Positions 43,247 to 52,427 of a DNA stretch of 64,000 bases are shown piece by piece. Below the pieces are notes generated by a model. That model made no database searches and had not been told where the DNA came from. It worked only from the letters and a program-made list of their open reading frames with translations. This stretch comes from Clostridium collagenovorans DSM 3089 (lineage in GTDB: Bacteria; Bacillota; Clostridia; Clostridiales; Clostridiaceae). Where the stretch lies: positions 88,235-152,234 of the forward strand of contig NZ_FQXP01000010.1 of assembly GCF_900130005.1 (NCBI RefSeq), written 5' to 3'. Both the position numbers and the translations under genes were made by a program. The stretch's first letter is position 1; each line of letters begins with the position of its first letter.

Positions 43247-44776
43247 ATGGCAAAAGAACCAGTTTTACTTATGATACTAGATGGCTTTGGAATTAGTGAC
43301 CACGAAGATGGTAATGCGGTTACAATAGCTAAGAAGCCAAACTATGATAAACTAAGAGAGAGCTATCCAAATACAAAATTAAATGCAAGTGGATTATCAG
43401 TTGGATTACCAGAAGGACAAATGGGAAATTCAGAGGTTGGTCACTTAAATATAGGTGCAGGAAGAATAATATATCAATCTTTAACTAGAATAAGTAAGGA
43501 TATAGAAGAGAAAGTATTCTTCAATAATAAAGTAATAGTAGAGGCTATGGATAAAGCCATAGAAAATAACTCTGATGTTCATTTAATGGGTTTATTATCA
43601 GATGGTGGAGTTCACTCTCATATAGATCATCTTAAAGCCTTAATACAGCTTGCAAAGGAAAAGGGAGCAAAAAGAGTATATCTACATTGCTTCTTAGATG
43701 GAAGAGACGTACCTCCAAAATCTGCAATGAAGTATTTAGATGAAATTGATCAGTATATGAATGAAGTTGGTTTAGGAAAAATTGCTACAATCAGCGGAAG
43801 ATACTATGCTATGGATAGAGATAATAGATGGGAAAGAATTCAGTTAGCTTATAATGCATTAGTTTTAGGTAAAGGTGAAGAAGCTAAAACCTATAAGGAA
43901 GCTATAGAAAAATCTTACCATGACAATAAAGTAGATGAGTTTGTCTTACCAGTGGTTATAACTGAAAATGGTAAACCAACTGCTACAATAAAAAATAAAG
44001 ATACAGTTATATTCTTTAACTTTAGACCAGATAGAGCAAGAGAAATAACTAGAGCAATAAATGATAAAGAGTTTGAAGGATTTGAAAGAGAAACTTTAGA
44101 CTTAAACTTTGTTACAATGACTCAATATGATAAAACTATAGAGCATGTAAAGATTGCATATATGCCAGAATCTTATAGTAATACTTTAGGTGAATATGTA
44201 AGTAAAAAAGGATTAAAGCAATTAAGAATTGCAGAAACTGAAAAGTATGCTCATGTAACATTTTTCTTTAATGGTGGCGTTGAAGTTCCTAATGAGGGAG
44301 AAGATAGACTTCTTATCAATTCCCCTAAGGTAGCTACTTATGATTTGCAACCAGAAATGAGTGCTTATGAAGTAACAGATAAGTTGTTAGAAAGTTTAGA
44401 TAAGGATATATATGATCTTATAATTTTAAACTATGCTAATCCTGATATGGTAGGACATACTGGAGTTTTAGATGCTGCAGTTAAAGCTATAGAAACTGTA
44501 GATGAATGTTTAGGTAAAGTTGTAGATAAGGTGCTTTCAAAAAGTGGAACAGTGTTTATAACAGCTGACCATGGTAACTCAGAGCAAATGATAGATTACT
44601 CTACAGGTAAACCAATGACTTCACATACTACTAACCAAGTTCCTTTTGTGTGGATTGCAGATAATGCATCTAAGTTGAAGGAAGAAGGAAAATTAGCTGA
44701 TATAGCACCAACAATATTACAAGTGTTAAATTTAGAAAAACCAAAAGAAATGACAGGAGAATCTTTAATAAGATAA
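43247..44776 (+). CDS. gpmI: 2,3-bisphosphoglycerate-independent phosphoglycerate mutase
   Basis: The 509-residue enzyme belongs to the alkaline phosphatase superfamily and carries two Mn2+ sites: LMILDGFGISDH, GQMGNSEVGHLNIGAGR with the phosphoserine, HCFLDGRDVPPKS, YYAMDRDNRW, NYANPDMVGHTG and FITADHGNSEQM. It converts 3- to 2-phosphoglycerate without a bisphosphate cofactor. AGGAGG precedes the ATG. It lies 23 bases after tpiA. Confidence 0.96.
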   Translation: MAKEPVLLMILDGFGISDHEDGNAVTIAKKPNYDKLRESYPNTKLNASGLSVGLPEGQMGNSEVGHLNIGAGRIIYQSLTRISKDIEEKVFFNNKVIVEAMDKAIENNSDVHLMGLLSDGGVHSHIDHLKALIQLAKEKGAKRVYLHCFLDGRDVPPKSAMKYLDEIDQYMNEVGLGKIATISGRYYAMDRDNRWERIQLAYNALVLGKGEEAKTYKEAIEKSYHDNKVDEFVLPVVITENGKPTATIKNKDTVIFFNFRPDRAREITRAINDKEFEGFERETLDLNFVTMTQYDKTIEHVKIAYMPESYSNTLGEYVSKKGLKQLRIAETEKYAHVTFFFNGGVEVPNEGEDRLLINSPKVATYDLQPEMSAYEVTDKLLESLDKDIYDLIILNYANPDMVGHTGVLDAAVKAIETVDECLGKVVDKVLSKSGTVFITADHGNSEQMIDYSTGKPMTSHTTNQVPFVWIADNASKLKEEGKLADIAPTILQVLNLEKPKEMTGESLIR

Positions 44777-44859
44777 TGAAAGTTATTTTATTAATGAAAT
44801 AAAGTATTTAATTTAAAAATAATAATTAAATATATTTTGCTTTTAGGAGGGTATTATCC

Positions 44860-46161
44860 ATGAAAACTCATATTGAAATTATCGACGTGTATGCAAGACA
44901 AATATTAGATTCAAGAGCATTCCCAACTGTAGAAGTTGAAGTTACATTAGAAGATGGAACTGTAGGAAGAGCTGCTGTACCATCAGGTGCATCAACTGGT
45001 ATGTTCGAAGCTGTTGAATTAAGAGATGGCGATAAAGAAATTTACAATGGTAAAGGTGTTTTAAAAGCTGTTGACAATGTAAATGACTTAATAGCTGAAG
45101 AAATAGTAGGAATGAACGTTTTAGATCAAGTTTCTATAGATAAAGCTATGATAGCATTAGACGGAACTAAGAACAAAGAAAAATTAGGTGCTAATGCAAT
45201 GTTAGGTGTATCTCTTGCATGTGCTAGAGCTGCAGCAGAGTACTTAGGAATGAGTATATACCAATACGTTGGAGGAGTAAACGCTAAAGTTTTACCAGTT
45301 CCAATGATGAACATAATGAATGGTGGAAAACATGCTGATAATAATGTTGACCTACAAGAATTCATGATTATGCCTGTAGGAGCTTCAAGCTTTGAAGAAG
45401 CATTAAGAATGTGTGCTGAGGTTTATCATGCATTAAAAGCTATATTAAAAGAAAAAGGATTATCAACTGGTGTAGGTGATGAGGGTGGATTTGCTCCAAA
45501 CCTAGATTCAAACGAAGAAGCTATAGTTGTAATCATGGAAGCTATTAAGAAAGCAGGATATGAAGCAGGAAAAGATATATTCTTAGCTTTAGACCCAGCT
45601 TCATCTGAATTCTTCAATGCAGAAACTAACAAATATGAATTATCAGGCGAAGGTAAGACATTAACATCAGCTGAAATGGTTGATTACTATGCAAACTTAG
45701 CTGAAAAATATCCAATTATCTCAATTGAAGACGGTATGGCAGAGGAAGATTGGGAAGGATGGAAAATGATCACTGATAAGATTGGTGATAAAGTACAATT
45801 AGTTGGAGATGACTTATTTGTAACTAACACTGAAAGATTAGAAAGAGGAATCAAAACTAAAACTGCTAACTCAATCTTAATAAAATTAAACCAAATCGGT
45901 ACATTAACTGAAACTTTAAATGCTATCGAAATGGCTGAAAGAGCTGGATACACAGCAGTAATTTCTCATAGATCAGGTGAAACTGAAGATACTACAATTG
46001 CTGATTTAGTTGTTGCTGTAAATGCAGGACAAATTAAAACAGGAGCTCCATCTAGAAGTGAGAGAGTTGCTAAATACAATCAATTATTAAGAATTGAAGA
46101 AGAATTAGATGATATGGCTGAATACAGAGGAATCAACGCATTCTACAATATCAATAGATAA
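44860..46161 (+). CDS. eno: Enolase
   Basis: The 433-residue enzyme has IIDVYARQILDSRAFPTVEVEV, AVPSGASTGMFEAVELRDGD, the active site PMMNIMNGGKHADNN, SIEDGMAEEDW, LVGDDLFVTN, and AVISHRSGETEDTTIAD. It dehydrates 2-phosphoglycerate to phosphoenolpyruvate and needs Mg2+. AGGAGGG lies before the ATG. Codon use shows more C-ending codons than pgk or gpmI, suggesting higher expression. It is last in the glycolytic run; a terminator follows. Confidence 0.96.
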   Translation: MKTHIEIIDVYARQILDSRAFPTVEVEVTLEDGTVGRAAVPSGASTGMFEAVELRDGDKEIYNGKGVLKAVDNVNDLIAEEIVGMNVLDQVSIDKAMIALDGTKNKEKLGANAMLGVSLACARAAAEYLGMSIYQYVGGVNAKVLPVPMMNIMNGGKHADNNVDLQEFMIMPVGASSFEEALRMCAEVYHALKAILKEKGLSTGVGDEGGFAPNLDSNEEAIVVIMEAIKKAGYEAGKDIFLALDPASSEFFNAETNKYELSGEGKTLTSAEMVDYYANLAEKYPIISIEDGMAEEDWEGWKMITDKIGDKVQLVGDDLFVTNTERLERGIKTKTANSILIKLNQIGTLTETLNAIEMAERAGYTAVISHRSGETEDTTIADLVVAVNAGQIKTGAPSRSERVAKYNQLLRIEEELDDMAEYRGINAFYNINR

Positions 46162-46188
46162 TTTAATTCAGAATTAATATAAAGTTTA

Positions 46189-46240
46189 AAAACCATGTAC
46201 AACTGTAGAAAAATTAGAGGTGTACATGGTTTTCTTTATG
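46189..46240 (+). terminator. Hairpin terminator after eno
   Basis: AAAACCATGTACA (46189-46201) pairs with TGTACATGGTTTT (46221-46233) around a 19-nt loop and is followed by CTTTAT. Confidence 0.75.
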
Positions 46241-46395
46241 AATATGTATAAAAAATGAATAAAATAGATATTGAAACATATACATAAAAGTGACATAGAA
46301 AAAGCAAAAGAATTATTGCTTTAATCTATTACAAAGGATAAAATATATAATTATATACAATTAGAGGATATCAATATTTAACATATGCTATTGCA

Positions 46396-46424
46396 TTGTA
46401 AATATTTGTGCTATATGCTACAAT
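46396..46424 (+). promoter_or_regulatory. Probable promoter of secG
   Basis: TTGTAA (46396-46401), 17 bases, TACAAT (46419-46424), about 50 bases before the secG ATG. Confidence 0.6.
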
Positions 46425-46473
46425 GTTGTTATGAATAGATACGATGCATATGCCATTTAAGGAGGTGTAATTA

Positions 46474-46704
46474 ATGAAAACGGTATTAATAGGTGTACTT
46501 TTAGTACTTTCTTTAATTATAATTATTTCAATCATGCTACAACCAAGTAAATCTGATGGACTTTCAGGATTAATTATGGGTGGTAACCATGAAAACTATT
46601 TTGCTAAAAATAAAGTTAAAACATATGAGAAAACTTTAGCAAGAGTGACAGTTGTTTCATCTGCATTATTTGCAATAGTTGTAATAGTTATAAACTTAAT
46701 CTAA
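46474..46704 (+). CDS. secG: SecG preprotein translocase subunit
   Basis: The 76-residue protein has two membrane helices (about 3-22 and 55-75) separated by the conserved Gly-rich loop PSKSDGLSGLIMGG. SecG is the small subunit of the SecYEG protein-export channel in the plasma membrane. AAGGAGGTG precedes the ATG. Its placement after eno is common in Firmicutes. It likely has its own promoter because a terminator follows eno. Confidence 0.93.
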   Translation: MKTVLIGVLLVLSLIIIISIMLQPSKSDGLSGLIMGGNHENYFAKNKVKTYEKTLARVTVVSSALFAIVVIVINLI

Positions 46705-47009
46705 TAAATACCTAAGCTATATTAATAGAATTTTATATAAGCTAAATACATAAGAATGCTTTATATAAATATAAGAAAAAATAATATAGCTTTATATTAT
46801 ACGCTCCTATGTAAAAATATTGAAAAAATAACATAAAAAACAAAATAAGATATGAAAATAATTTACGTCTCTCTTAAAAACTTATCTTAAAAGTTAATAT
46901 AACATAGGTTTATTACACAATATACGCTATTAATATCCTTATAGTTACTGAGGAAAAGATTTGTCTTTAGAACAAAGTATATTTAAAAAAATATAAGGGG
47001 GCGAAAAAC
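46705..47009. other. Gene-free AT-rich gap between secG and hppA
   Basis: The 305 bases hold no credible ORF, structured RNA or promoter that I can defend. Confidence 0.4.
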
Positions 47010-49043
47010 TTGGAAAAAGAGTTTTTAGCAATTATAGCAGGAGTATTGGCGTTATTATTTGCTTTTGTTTTTAGTAATCAAATTAAAAAAGAAAGCGATG
47101 GCAATGAGAGAATGAAGGAGATAGCTGGACACATTCATCAAGGAGCTATGGCGTTCTTAAAGAGAGAGTATAAGTACTTAGCAATCTTCATTGTGGTTAT
47201 AGCTGTAATTATGACAGTTATTCCAAGCTTAGGATGGAAAACTGCTATAGCATTTGTTTTAGGTGCTATATTATCTATCTTAGCAGGATACTTTGGAATG
47301 AATGTAGCTACTAAGGCTAATGTAAGAACTGCAGAGGCAGCAAGAAATGGCCAAAGCAAAGCACTTAAAATCGCCTTTTCAGGTGGTGCTGTAATGGGAT
47401 TGTCAGTTGTAGGTCTAGGGGTTCTAGGTCTTACTATTACTTATTTATTCTTTGATGGAAATGTTCAATATTTAACTGGTTTTGGATTAGGAGCTAGTTC
47501 AATAGCATTATTTGCACGTGTTGGAGGCGGTATATATACTAAGGCAGCTGATGTAGGTGCAGATTTAGTAGGTAAAGTAGAAGCGGGGATTCCAGAGGAT
47601 GATCCAAGAAATCCAGCTGTAATAGCAGATAATGTTGGTGATAATGTTGGTGATGTAGCTGGTATGGGAGCAGACTTATTTGAATCCTATGTAGGATCAA
47701 TTATATCAGCTTTAACATTAGGTGCAGCTTTGGTTTCTAAGAATATACTTGGAAATGAGGCTATAATATTCCCACTTATCTTAGCTTCAGCAGGTATAGT
47801 AGCTTCAATAATTGGTGTAGTTATTGCAAGAAATAGTAAAAGTGAAAATCCACAGAAAGCTTTAAACACAGGTACTTATATAGGTGGAATTTTAGTTATT
47901 ATAGTATCAGCTGTATTAAGTAAAATGATGTTTGGCGATTTTAAAGCATTTATAGCTATCATATCTGGTTTATTAGTTGGTATGATAATAGGAAAGATTA
48001 CAGAAATATTTACTTCAGCAGATTATAAATATGTAAAAAAAATTGCTGAACAATCACAAACAGGTGCAGCAACTACTATTATTTCAGGATTAGCAGTAGG
48101 TATGCAATCAACTTTAATACCTATAATTTTAATAGCAATAGGAATTCTAGTTGCCTTTTATGCAATGGGTGGTTCACAGGAAAGCTTAATGGGCTTATAT
48201 GGTATAGCTTTAGCAGCAGTAGGTATGTTATCTACAACAGGATTAACTGTTGCAGTAGATGCTTATGGACCAATAGCAGATAATGCTGGTGGTATAGCTG
48301 AAATGGCTGAACTTCCTCATGAAGTAAGAGAAGTTACAGATAAACTTGACTCAGTAGGTAATACAACAGCAGCCATAGGTAAAGGATTCGCAATAGGATC
48401 AGCAGCATTAACAGCTTTAGGTTTATTTGCTTCTTATGCAGAAAACACTGGTATTACTAAGATTGATGTTTTAAACCCAGTAACTTTAGTTGGAGTATTA
48501 ATAGGAGCTATGCTACCATTTATGTTTAGTGCTCTTACTATGGAATCAGTAGGAAAAGCAGCTAATAAAATGATAGAAGAAGTAAGAAGACAGTTTAAAG
48601 AAAAGCCAGGAATCATGGAAGGTACAGAAAAGCCAGATTACACTACATGTGTTGATATATCAACTGGAGCAGCTTTAAAAGAAATGATACTACCAGGTAT
48701 ATCAGCTATAGTAGTTCCAATTTTCATAGGTATATTACTTGGTGCAGAAGCTTTAGGTGGCTTAATAGCAGGTGCTGTAGCATCTGGTGTATTAATGGCT
48801 ATAATGATGTCTAATGCAGGTGGAGCTTGGGACAATGCTAAGAAGTATATAGAAGGTGGAGTCTATGGTGGTAAGGGTAGTGATACTCATAAAGCTGGAG
48901 TTGTAGGTGATACAGTAGGAGATCCATTTAAAGATACTTCCGGACCATCCTTAAATATTTTAATAAAGCTTATGACAATTGTTTCTTTAGTTTTTGCACC
49001 AGTTATAGTTGAATTTGGTGGATTATTAATGAAATTATTTTAG
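47010..49043 (+). CDS. hppA: Membrane-bound ion-translocating pyrophosphatase
   Basis: The 677-residue protein has about 16 membrane helices and the pyrophosphate-binding signature DVGADLVGKVEAGIPEDDPR followed by NVGDNVGDVAGMGADLFES. A further substrate motif, GDTVGDPFKDTSGPSLN, lies near the C-terminus. It pumps H+ and/or Na+ out of the cytosol using pyrophosphate. The GSAALTALGLF segment has Ala where K+-independent enzymes carry Lys, suggesting the K+-dependent class. TTG start at 47010 with AAGGGGG eight bases upstream. A strong terminator follows. Confidence 0.94.
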   Translation: MEKEFLAIIAGVLALLFAFVFSNQIKKESDGNERMKEIAGHIHQGAMAFLKREYKYLAIFIVVIAVIMTVIPSLGWKTAIAFVLGAILSILAGYFGMNVATKANVRTAEAARNGQSKALKIAFSGGAVMGLSVVGLGVLGLTITYLFFDGNVQYLTGFGLGASSIALFARVGGGIYTKAADVGADLVGKVEAGIPEDDPRNPAVIADNVGDNVGDVAGMGADLFESYVGSIISALTLGAALVSKNILGNEAIIFPLILASAGIVASIIGVVIARNSKSENPQKALNTGTYIGGILVIIVSAVLSKMMFGDFKAFIAIISGLLVGMIIGKITEIFTSADYKYVKKIAEQSQTGAATTIISGLAVGMQSTLIPIILIAIGILVAFYAMGGSQESLMGLYGIALAAVGMLSTTGLTVAVDAYGPIADNAGGIAEMAELPHEVREVTDKLDSVGNTTAAIGKGFAIGSAALTALGLFASYAENTGITKIDVLNPVTLVGVLIGAMLPFMFSALTMESVGKAANKMIEEVRRQFKEKPGIMEGTEKPDYTTCVDISTGAALKEMILPGISAIVVPIFIGILLGAEALGGLIAGAVASGVLMAIMMSNAGGAWDNAKKYIEGGVYGGKGSDTHKAGVVGDTVGDPFKDTSGPSLNILIKLMTIVSLVFAPVIVEFGGLLMKLF

Positions 49044-49156
49044 TTTATATATGTGAAATATTCAATAAGCTAAAAGTTTATAATTAAGTGCTTTATATTT
49101 TAAAACCTGTGGATTATAAATAAGTATTCAATAGTTTTTCAATATATATAATATAA

Positions 49157-49193
49157 GGGCTATGTATTAAATAATTAATACATAGCTTTTTTT
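49157..49193 (+). terminator. Rho-independent terminator after hppA
   Basis: The 11-bp stem GCTATGTATTA / TAATACATAGC is followed by TTTTTTT. The rest of the gap to 49374 holds nothing recognised. Confidence 0.88.
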
Positions 49194-49374
49194 ATAAAAA
49201 ATTTACTATAATAAATATGTAAGATAAAAATGAATATATAATGAAGGTAGTTATTTAATAATAAAAATTTAAGAATAATAAGCACTGTTTTTGTTTAAAG
49301 TAGTAGAATCTTTAACAAATAAATGTTAGAATTTATAATGATAATATCATAGTATTAAGGAGTGATCTATTATA

Positions 49375-49680
49375 ATGGAATCTAAAATTAAAAGTGAGGA
49401 AATGGACTTTTTATTTGAGTCAATTTTACAACTAAAGAATATTGAAGAATGCTATAAGTTTTTTGAAGATATATGTACAGTAAATGAGATAAATGCGATA
49501 AAGCAAAGACTTCAAGTAGCAAAAATGTTAATGGATAAAAGAACATATTTAGATATAGCAAATACAACAGGAGCAAGTACAGCTACAATAAGTAGAGTAA
49601 ATAGATCCTTAACTTATGGAAACGGTGGGTATGATATAGTTTTCGGAAGAATAGAAGAAGAAAAAGCTAATAGAGAATAG
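49375..49680 (+). CDS. YerC/YecD family TrpR-related DNA-binding protein
   Basis: The 101-residue protein has a TrpR-superfamily helix-turn-helix (FFEDICTVNEINAIKQRLQVAKML, YLDIANTTGASTATISRVNR) and the family's C-terminal GNGGYDIVFGR. It is a small DNA-binding regulator of unknown target; the effector is not known. AGGAGTG lies about 10 bases before the ATG. It precedes pcrA by 454 bases containing possible RNA structures. Confidence 0.88.
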   Translation: MESKIKSEEMDFLFESILQLKNIEECYKFFEDICTVNEINAIKQRLQVAKMLMDKRTYLDIANTTGASTATISRVNRSLTYGNGGYDIVFGRIEEEKANRE

Positions 49681-50134
49681 GGTTGAAGGTTTAATTTACT
49701 ACATAAGACCATTAAGATATTATCATAAAAGGAAAGAGAAAATAATATTGTTTTCAACATCAAAGCTAAAATTATGTAGAGTTTTAAACTCATTTCATAA
49801 ATACAGTCTAAACTAAAGATGTTTGTTTCATAAAATATAAATAAATCTGGGTTGTAGAGATACTTCTGAATAGGATTTAAGAAAAATATAAATTTATACT
49901 TGAATTTTAAGTGTGAGTTATGATTTTAACTTAAGTTATATTAGAGTATCTCTTTTATTTTAAAAAAAAGAACAAAAGTTCAGAAAGCAAGGTTAAAATT
50001 TTCATGTTTATGGTATAATTAAGATATTAGGAAACATTATAAATAAATAGTGATATTTTTTTTACTCTGGGTTATAATTGAAAATGGTCTCAATTGGAAA
50101 AACCTAGATAATATCTTTAAAGAGGAGTGATTTC
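49681..50134. other. Structured non-coding gap upstream of pcrA
   Basis: There is no ORF. An imperfect stem GAGATACT / AGTATCTC (49858-49951) with a large A/T loop and a TTTTATTTT tail looks like a terminator. A second hairpin at 50067-50107 pairs CTGGGTT with AACCTAG and ATTGA with TCAAT. TCTGGGTT occurs at both places. No known riboswitch class is recognised. Confidence 0.4.
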
Positions 50135-52354
50135 ATGGATTTAAAGAAGCTCTTAAATGCTGAGCAATATGATGCAGCTACCACAATAGATGGACCTGTT
50201 TTAATATTAGCAGGTGCTGGATCAGGAAAAACTAGAGTACTTACGCACAGAATTGCTCATATGATAGAGGATTTAAATATATATCCATCGCAAATACTTG
50301 CAATTACATTTACTAATAAGGCATCTCAAGAAATGAGAGAAAGAGTAAAAGTTTTAGTTGGTGATTGTGTAGATAATATGTGGATTTCAACATTCCACTC
50401 AAGTTGTGTTAGAATTCTTAGAAGAGAAATAGATAAATTAGGATATAATAAAAACTTTACTATATATGATAGTTATGATCAAAAGTCTTTAATAAAACAA
50501 TGTATGATTGAACTTAATATAAATGAAAAGGATATAACTGATAAAGAAATAGGTGCTAAAATATCTGATGCTAAAAATGAATTAATCACTGCTAGTGAGT
50601 TTAAAAAGCAATGGGAAAGTGATTATAGAAAAAATAAAATAGCAGATGTATATGAGTTATATCAAAGAAAGCTAAAAGCTAATAATGCTTTAGATTTTGA
50701 TGATTTAATTTTTAAAACTGTAGATTTATTTAAGAAGAATAGAGATGTATTAGATTTTTATCAAAGAAAATTTAAATATATAATGGTAGATGAGTATCAA
50801 GATACTAATGGAGCTCAGTATGAGCTAGTTAAGTTACTATCTATGACGCATAAAAACATATGTGTTGTAGGAGACGATGATCAGTGTATATATGAGTGGA
50901 GAGGGGCTAATATTCAAAATATATTAGGTTTTGAAAAGGACTTTCCAGGAGCTAAGGTTGTAAAATTAGAGCAAAACTATAGATCAAAGGGAATAATTTT
51001 ACAAGCAGCTAATGAAGTAATAAAAAATAACTGCCAAAGAAAAAATAAGATTCTTAAGACTAATAAGGAAAATGGAGATACCATAAAGGTATATAGAGCA
51101 TTTTCAGATAAAGATGAAGCTAACTTTGTTGCATCTGAAATTAAAAAGATAAAGGAAAAGACTTCAAAGGAATTTAAGAACTTTGCTATATTGTATAGAA
51201 TGAACTCTCAATCACGTACCTTTGAGGATGCTTTTAGAAGACATGATATACCTTATAGAATTATTGGCGGTTTAAAGTTCTATGATAGAAAAGAAATTAA
51301 GGATATTATGGCTTATTTAAAGGTTATTAATAATCCAGTAGATGATATTAGTTTAAGTAGAATTATCAATGTTCCTAAGAGAAGTATAGGTGATACTACT
51401 GTAGCTAAGGTTATGCAATTTGCAGATGAAATTGATGAATGTTTATATAGTAGTTTGTTAGATGCAGATCAAATAGGTAATTTAAGTCCTAGAACTCTTA
51501 ACTCAATCAATAAGTTTACTAGTTTAATGAATGAATTTATTAGTGTTAAGGATGAACTTACTGCATCAGAAATGATTAAAAAAATACTAGATGATACTGG
51601 GTATTTAAAAGAACTTAAAAAGTCAAAGGAACCAGAGGATGAAAGTAGAGTAGAAAACTTAAAAGAACTTGTATCAGAGGCAGTTGACTTTGAAGTTACA
51701 TCAGAGGATAAATCTATTGGAGCATTTTTAGAGAAGGTTACATTAGTTTCAGATGTGGATAATTATAGTGAAGATGCTGATACTGTAGTTATGATGACTA
51801 TACATAGTTCAAAGGGATTAGAGTTTCCAGTAGTTTTCATGGTGGGTATGGAGAATGGAATATTTCCAAGTGATAAATCCTATGGTAATGATGGTGAGTT
51901 AGAAGAGACAAGAAGATTGTGTTATGTTGCAATAACAAGGGCAGAGGAAGAACTTTATATGACTTCAGCCGAAAGTAGAATGGTGTTTGGAAGAACTGTT
52001 AGTTATCCTCCATCAGACTTCTTAAATGAAATTTCACCAAATTTAAAGCAATTTGTAAATGGTGAAAAAACTTCAAATAGAGCTATGAATGTATTAAAGT
52101 CTAGCCCAAGTAAAAAGCCTTACAATCCTCATGGTATGTATGCACAAAGTACATCAAGTGAAAGTAGTTTACCTAAAAACAACATATCACAGGATGAAGC
52201 TGTTGCAGGTAGAAAGGTTAATCATGCATCCTTTGGAGAAGGTACTATAATTAATGTAGTTAAGGCTGGTAATGATAAGATTTTAACTATAGCTTTTAAT
52301 AATATGGGAATAAAGAAATTGGTATTAGGTGCGGCACCTTTAGAATTACTTTAA
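50135..52354 (+). CDS. pcrA: ATP-dependent DNA helicase PcrA (UvrD/REP superfamily)
   Basis: The 739-residue SF1A helicase has Walker A LAGAGSGKTRVLTHR (residue ~26), motif Ia TFTNKASQEMRERV, motif II VDEYQDTN, motif III VGDDDQCIYEWRGA, motif IV EQNYRS, motif V MTIHSSKGLEFPVVF and motif VI YVAITRAEEELYM. The C-terminal tail includes a Tudor-like segment (GRKVNHASFGEGTIINV). It unwinds DNA in repair and rolling-circle replication. GAGGAGTG before the ATG. ligA follows 73 bases later, a conserved arrangement. Confidence 0.95.
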   Translation: MDLKKLLNAEQYDAATTIDGPVLILAGAGSGKTRVLTHRIAHMIEDLNIYPSQILAITFTNKASQEMRERVKVLVGDCVDNMWISTFHSSCVRILRREIDKLGYNKNFTIYDSYDQKSLIKQCMIELNINEKDITDKEIGAKISDAKNELITASEFKKQWESDYRKNKIADVYELYQRKLKANNALDFDDLIFKTVDLFKKNRDVLDFYQRKFKYIMVDEYQDTNGAQYELVKLLSMTHKNICVVGDDDQCIYEWRGANIQNILGFEKDFPGAKVVKLEQNYRSKGIILQAANEVIKNNCQRKNKILKTNKENGDTIKVYRAFSDKDEANFVASEIKKIKEKTSKEFKNFAILYRMNSQSRTFEDAFRRHDIPYRIIGGLKFYDRKEIKDIMAYLKVINNPVDDISLSRIINVPKRSIGDTTVAKVMQFADEIDECLYSSLLDADQIGNLSPRTLNSINKFTSLMNEFISVKDELTASEMIKKILDDTGYLKELKKSKEPEDESRVENLKELVSEAVDFEVTSEDKSIGAFLEKVTLVSDVDNYSEDADTVVMMTIHSSKGLEFPVVFMVGMENGIFPSDKSYGNDGELEETRRLCYVAITRAEEELYMTSAESRMVFGRTVSYPPSDFLNEISPNLKQFVNGEKTSNRAMNVLKSSPSKKPYNPHGMYAQSTSSESSLPKNNISQDEAVAGRKVNHASFGEGTIINVVKAGNDKILTIAFNNMGIKKLVLGAAPLELL

Positions 52355-52427
52355 ATATTTTAAAAGAAACTCTTACTTCTATAAGTTATAGGGATTCATT
52401 ATTATATAAGGAAAAGTGGTGAAAGGT

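Noticed and set aside
49681..50134. T-box leader upstream of pcrA
   Set aside because: No T-box sequence (TGGnACCGCG-type) is present, and pcrA is not a typical target.
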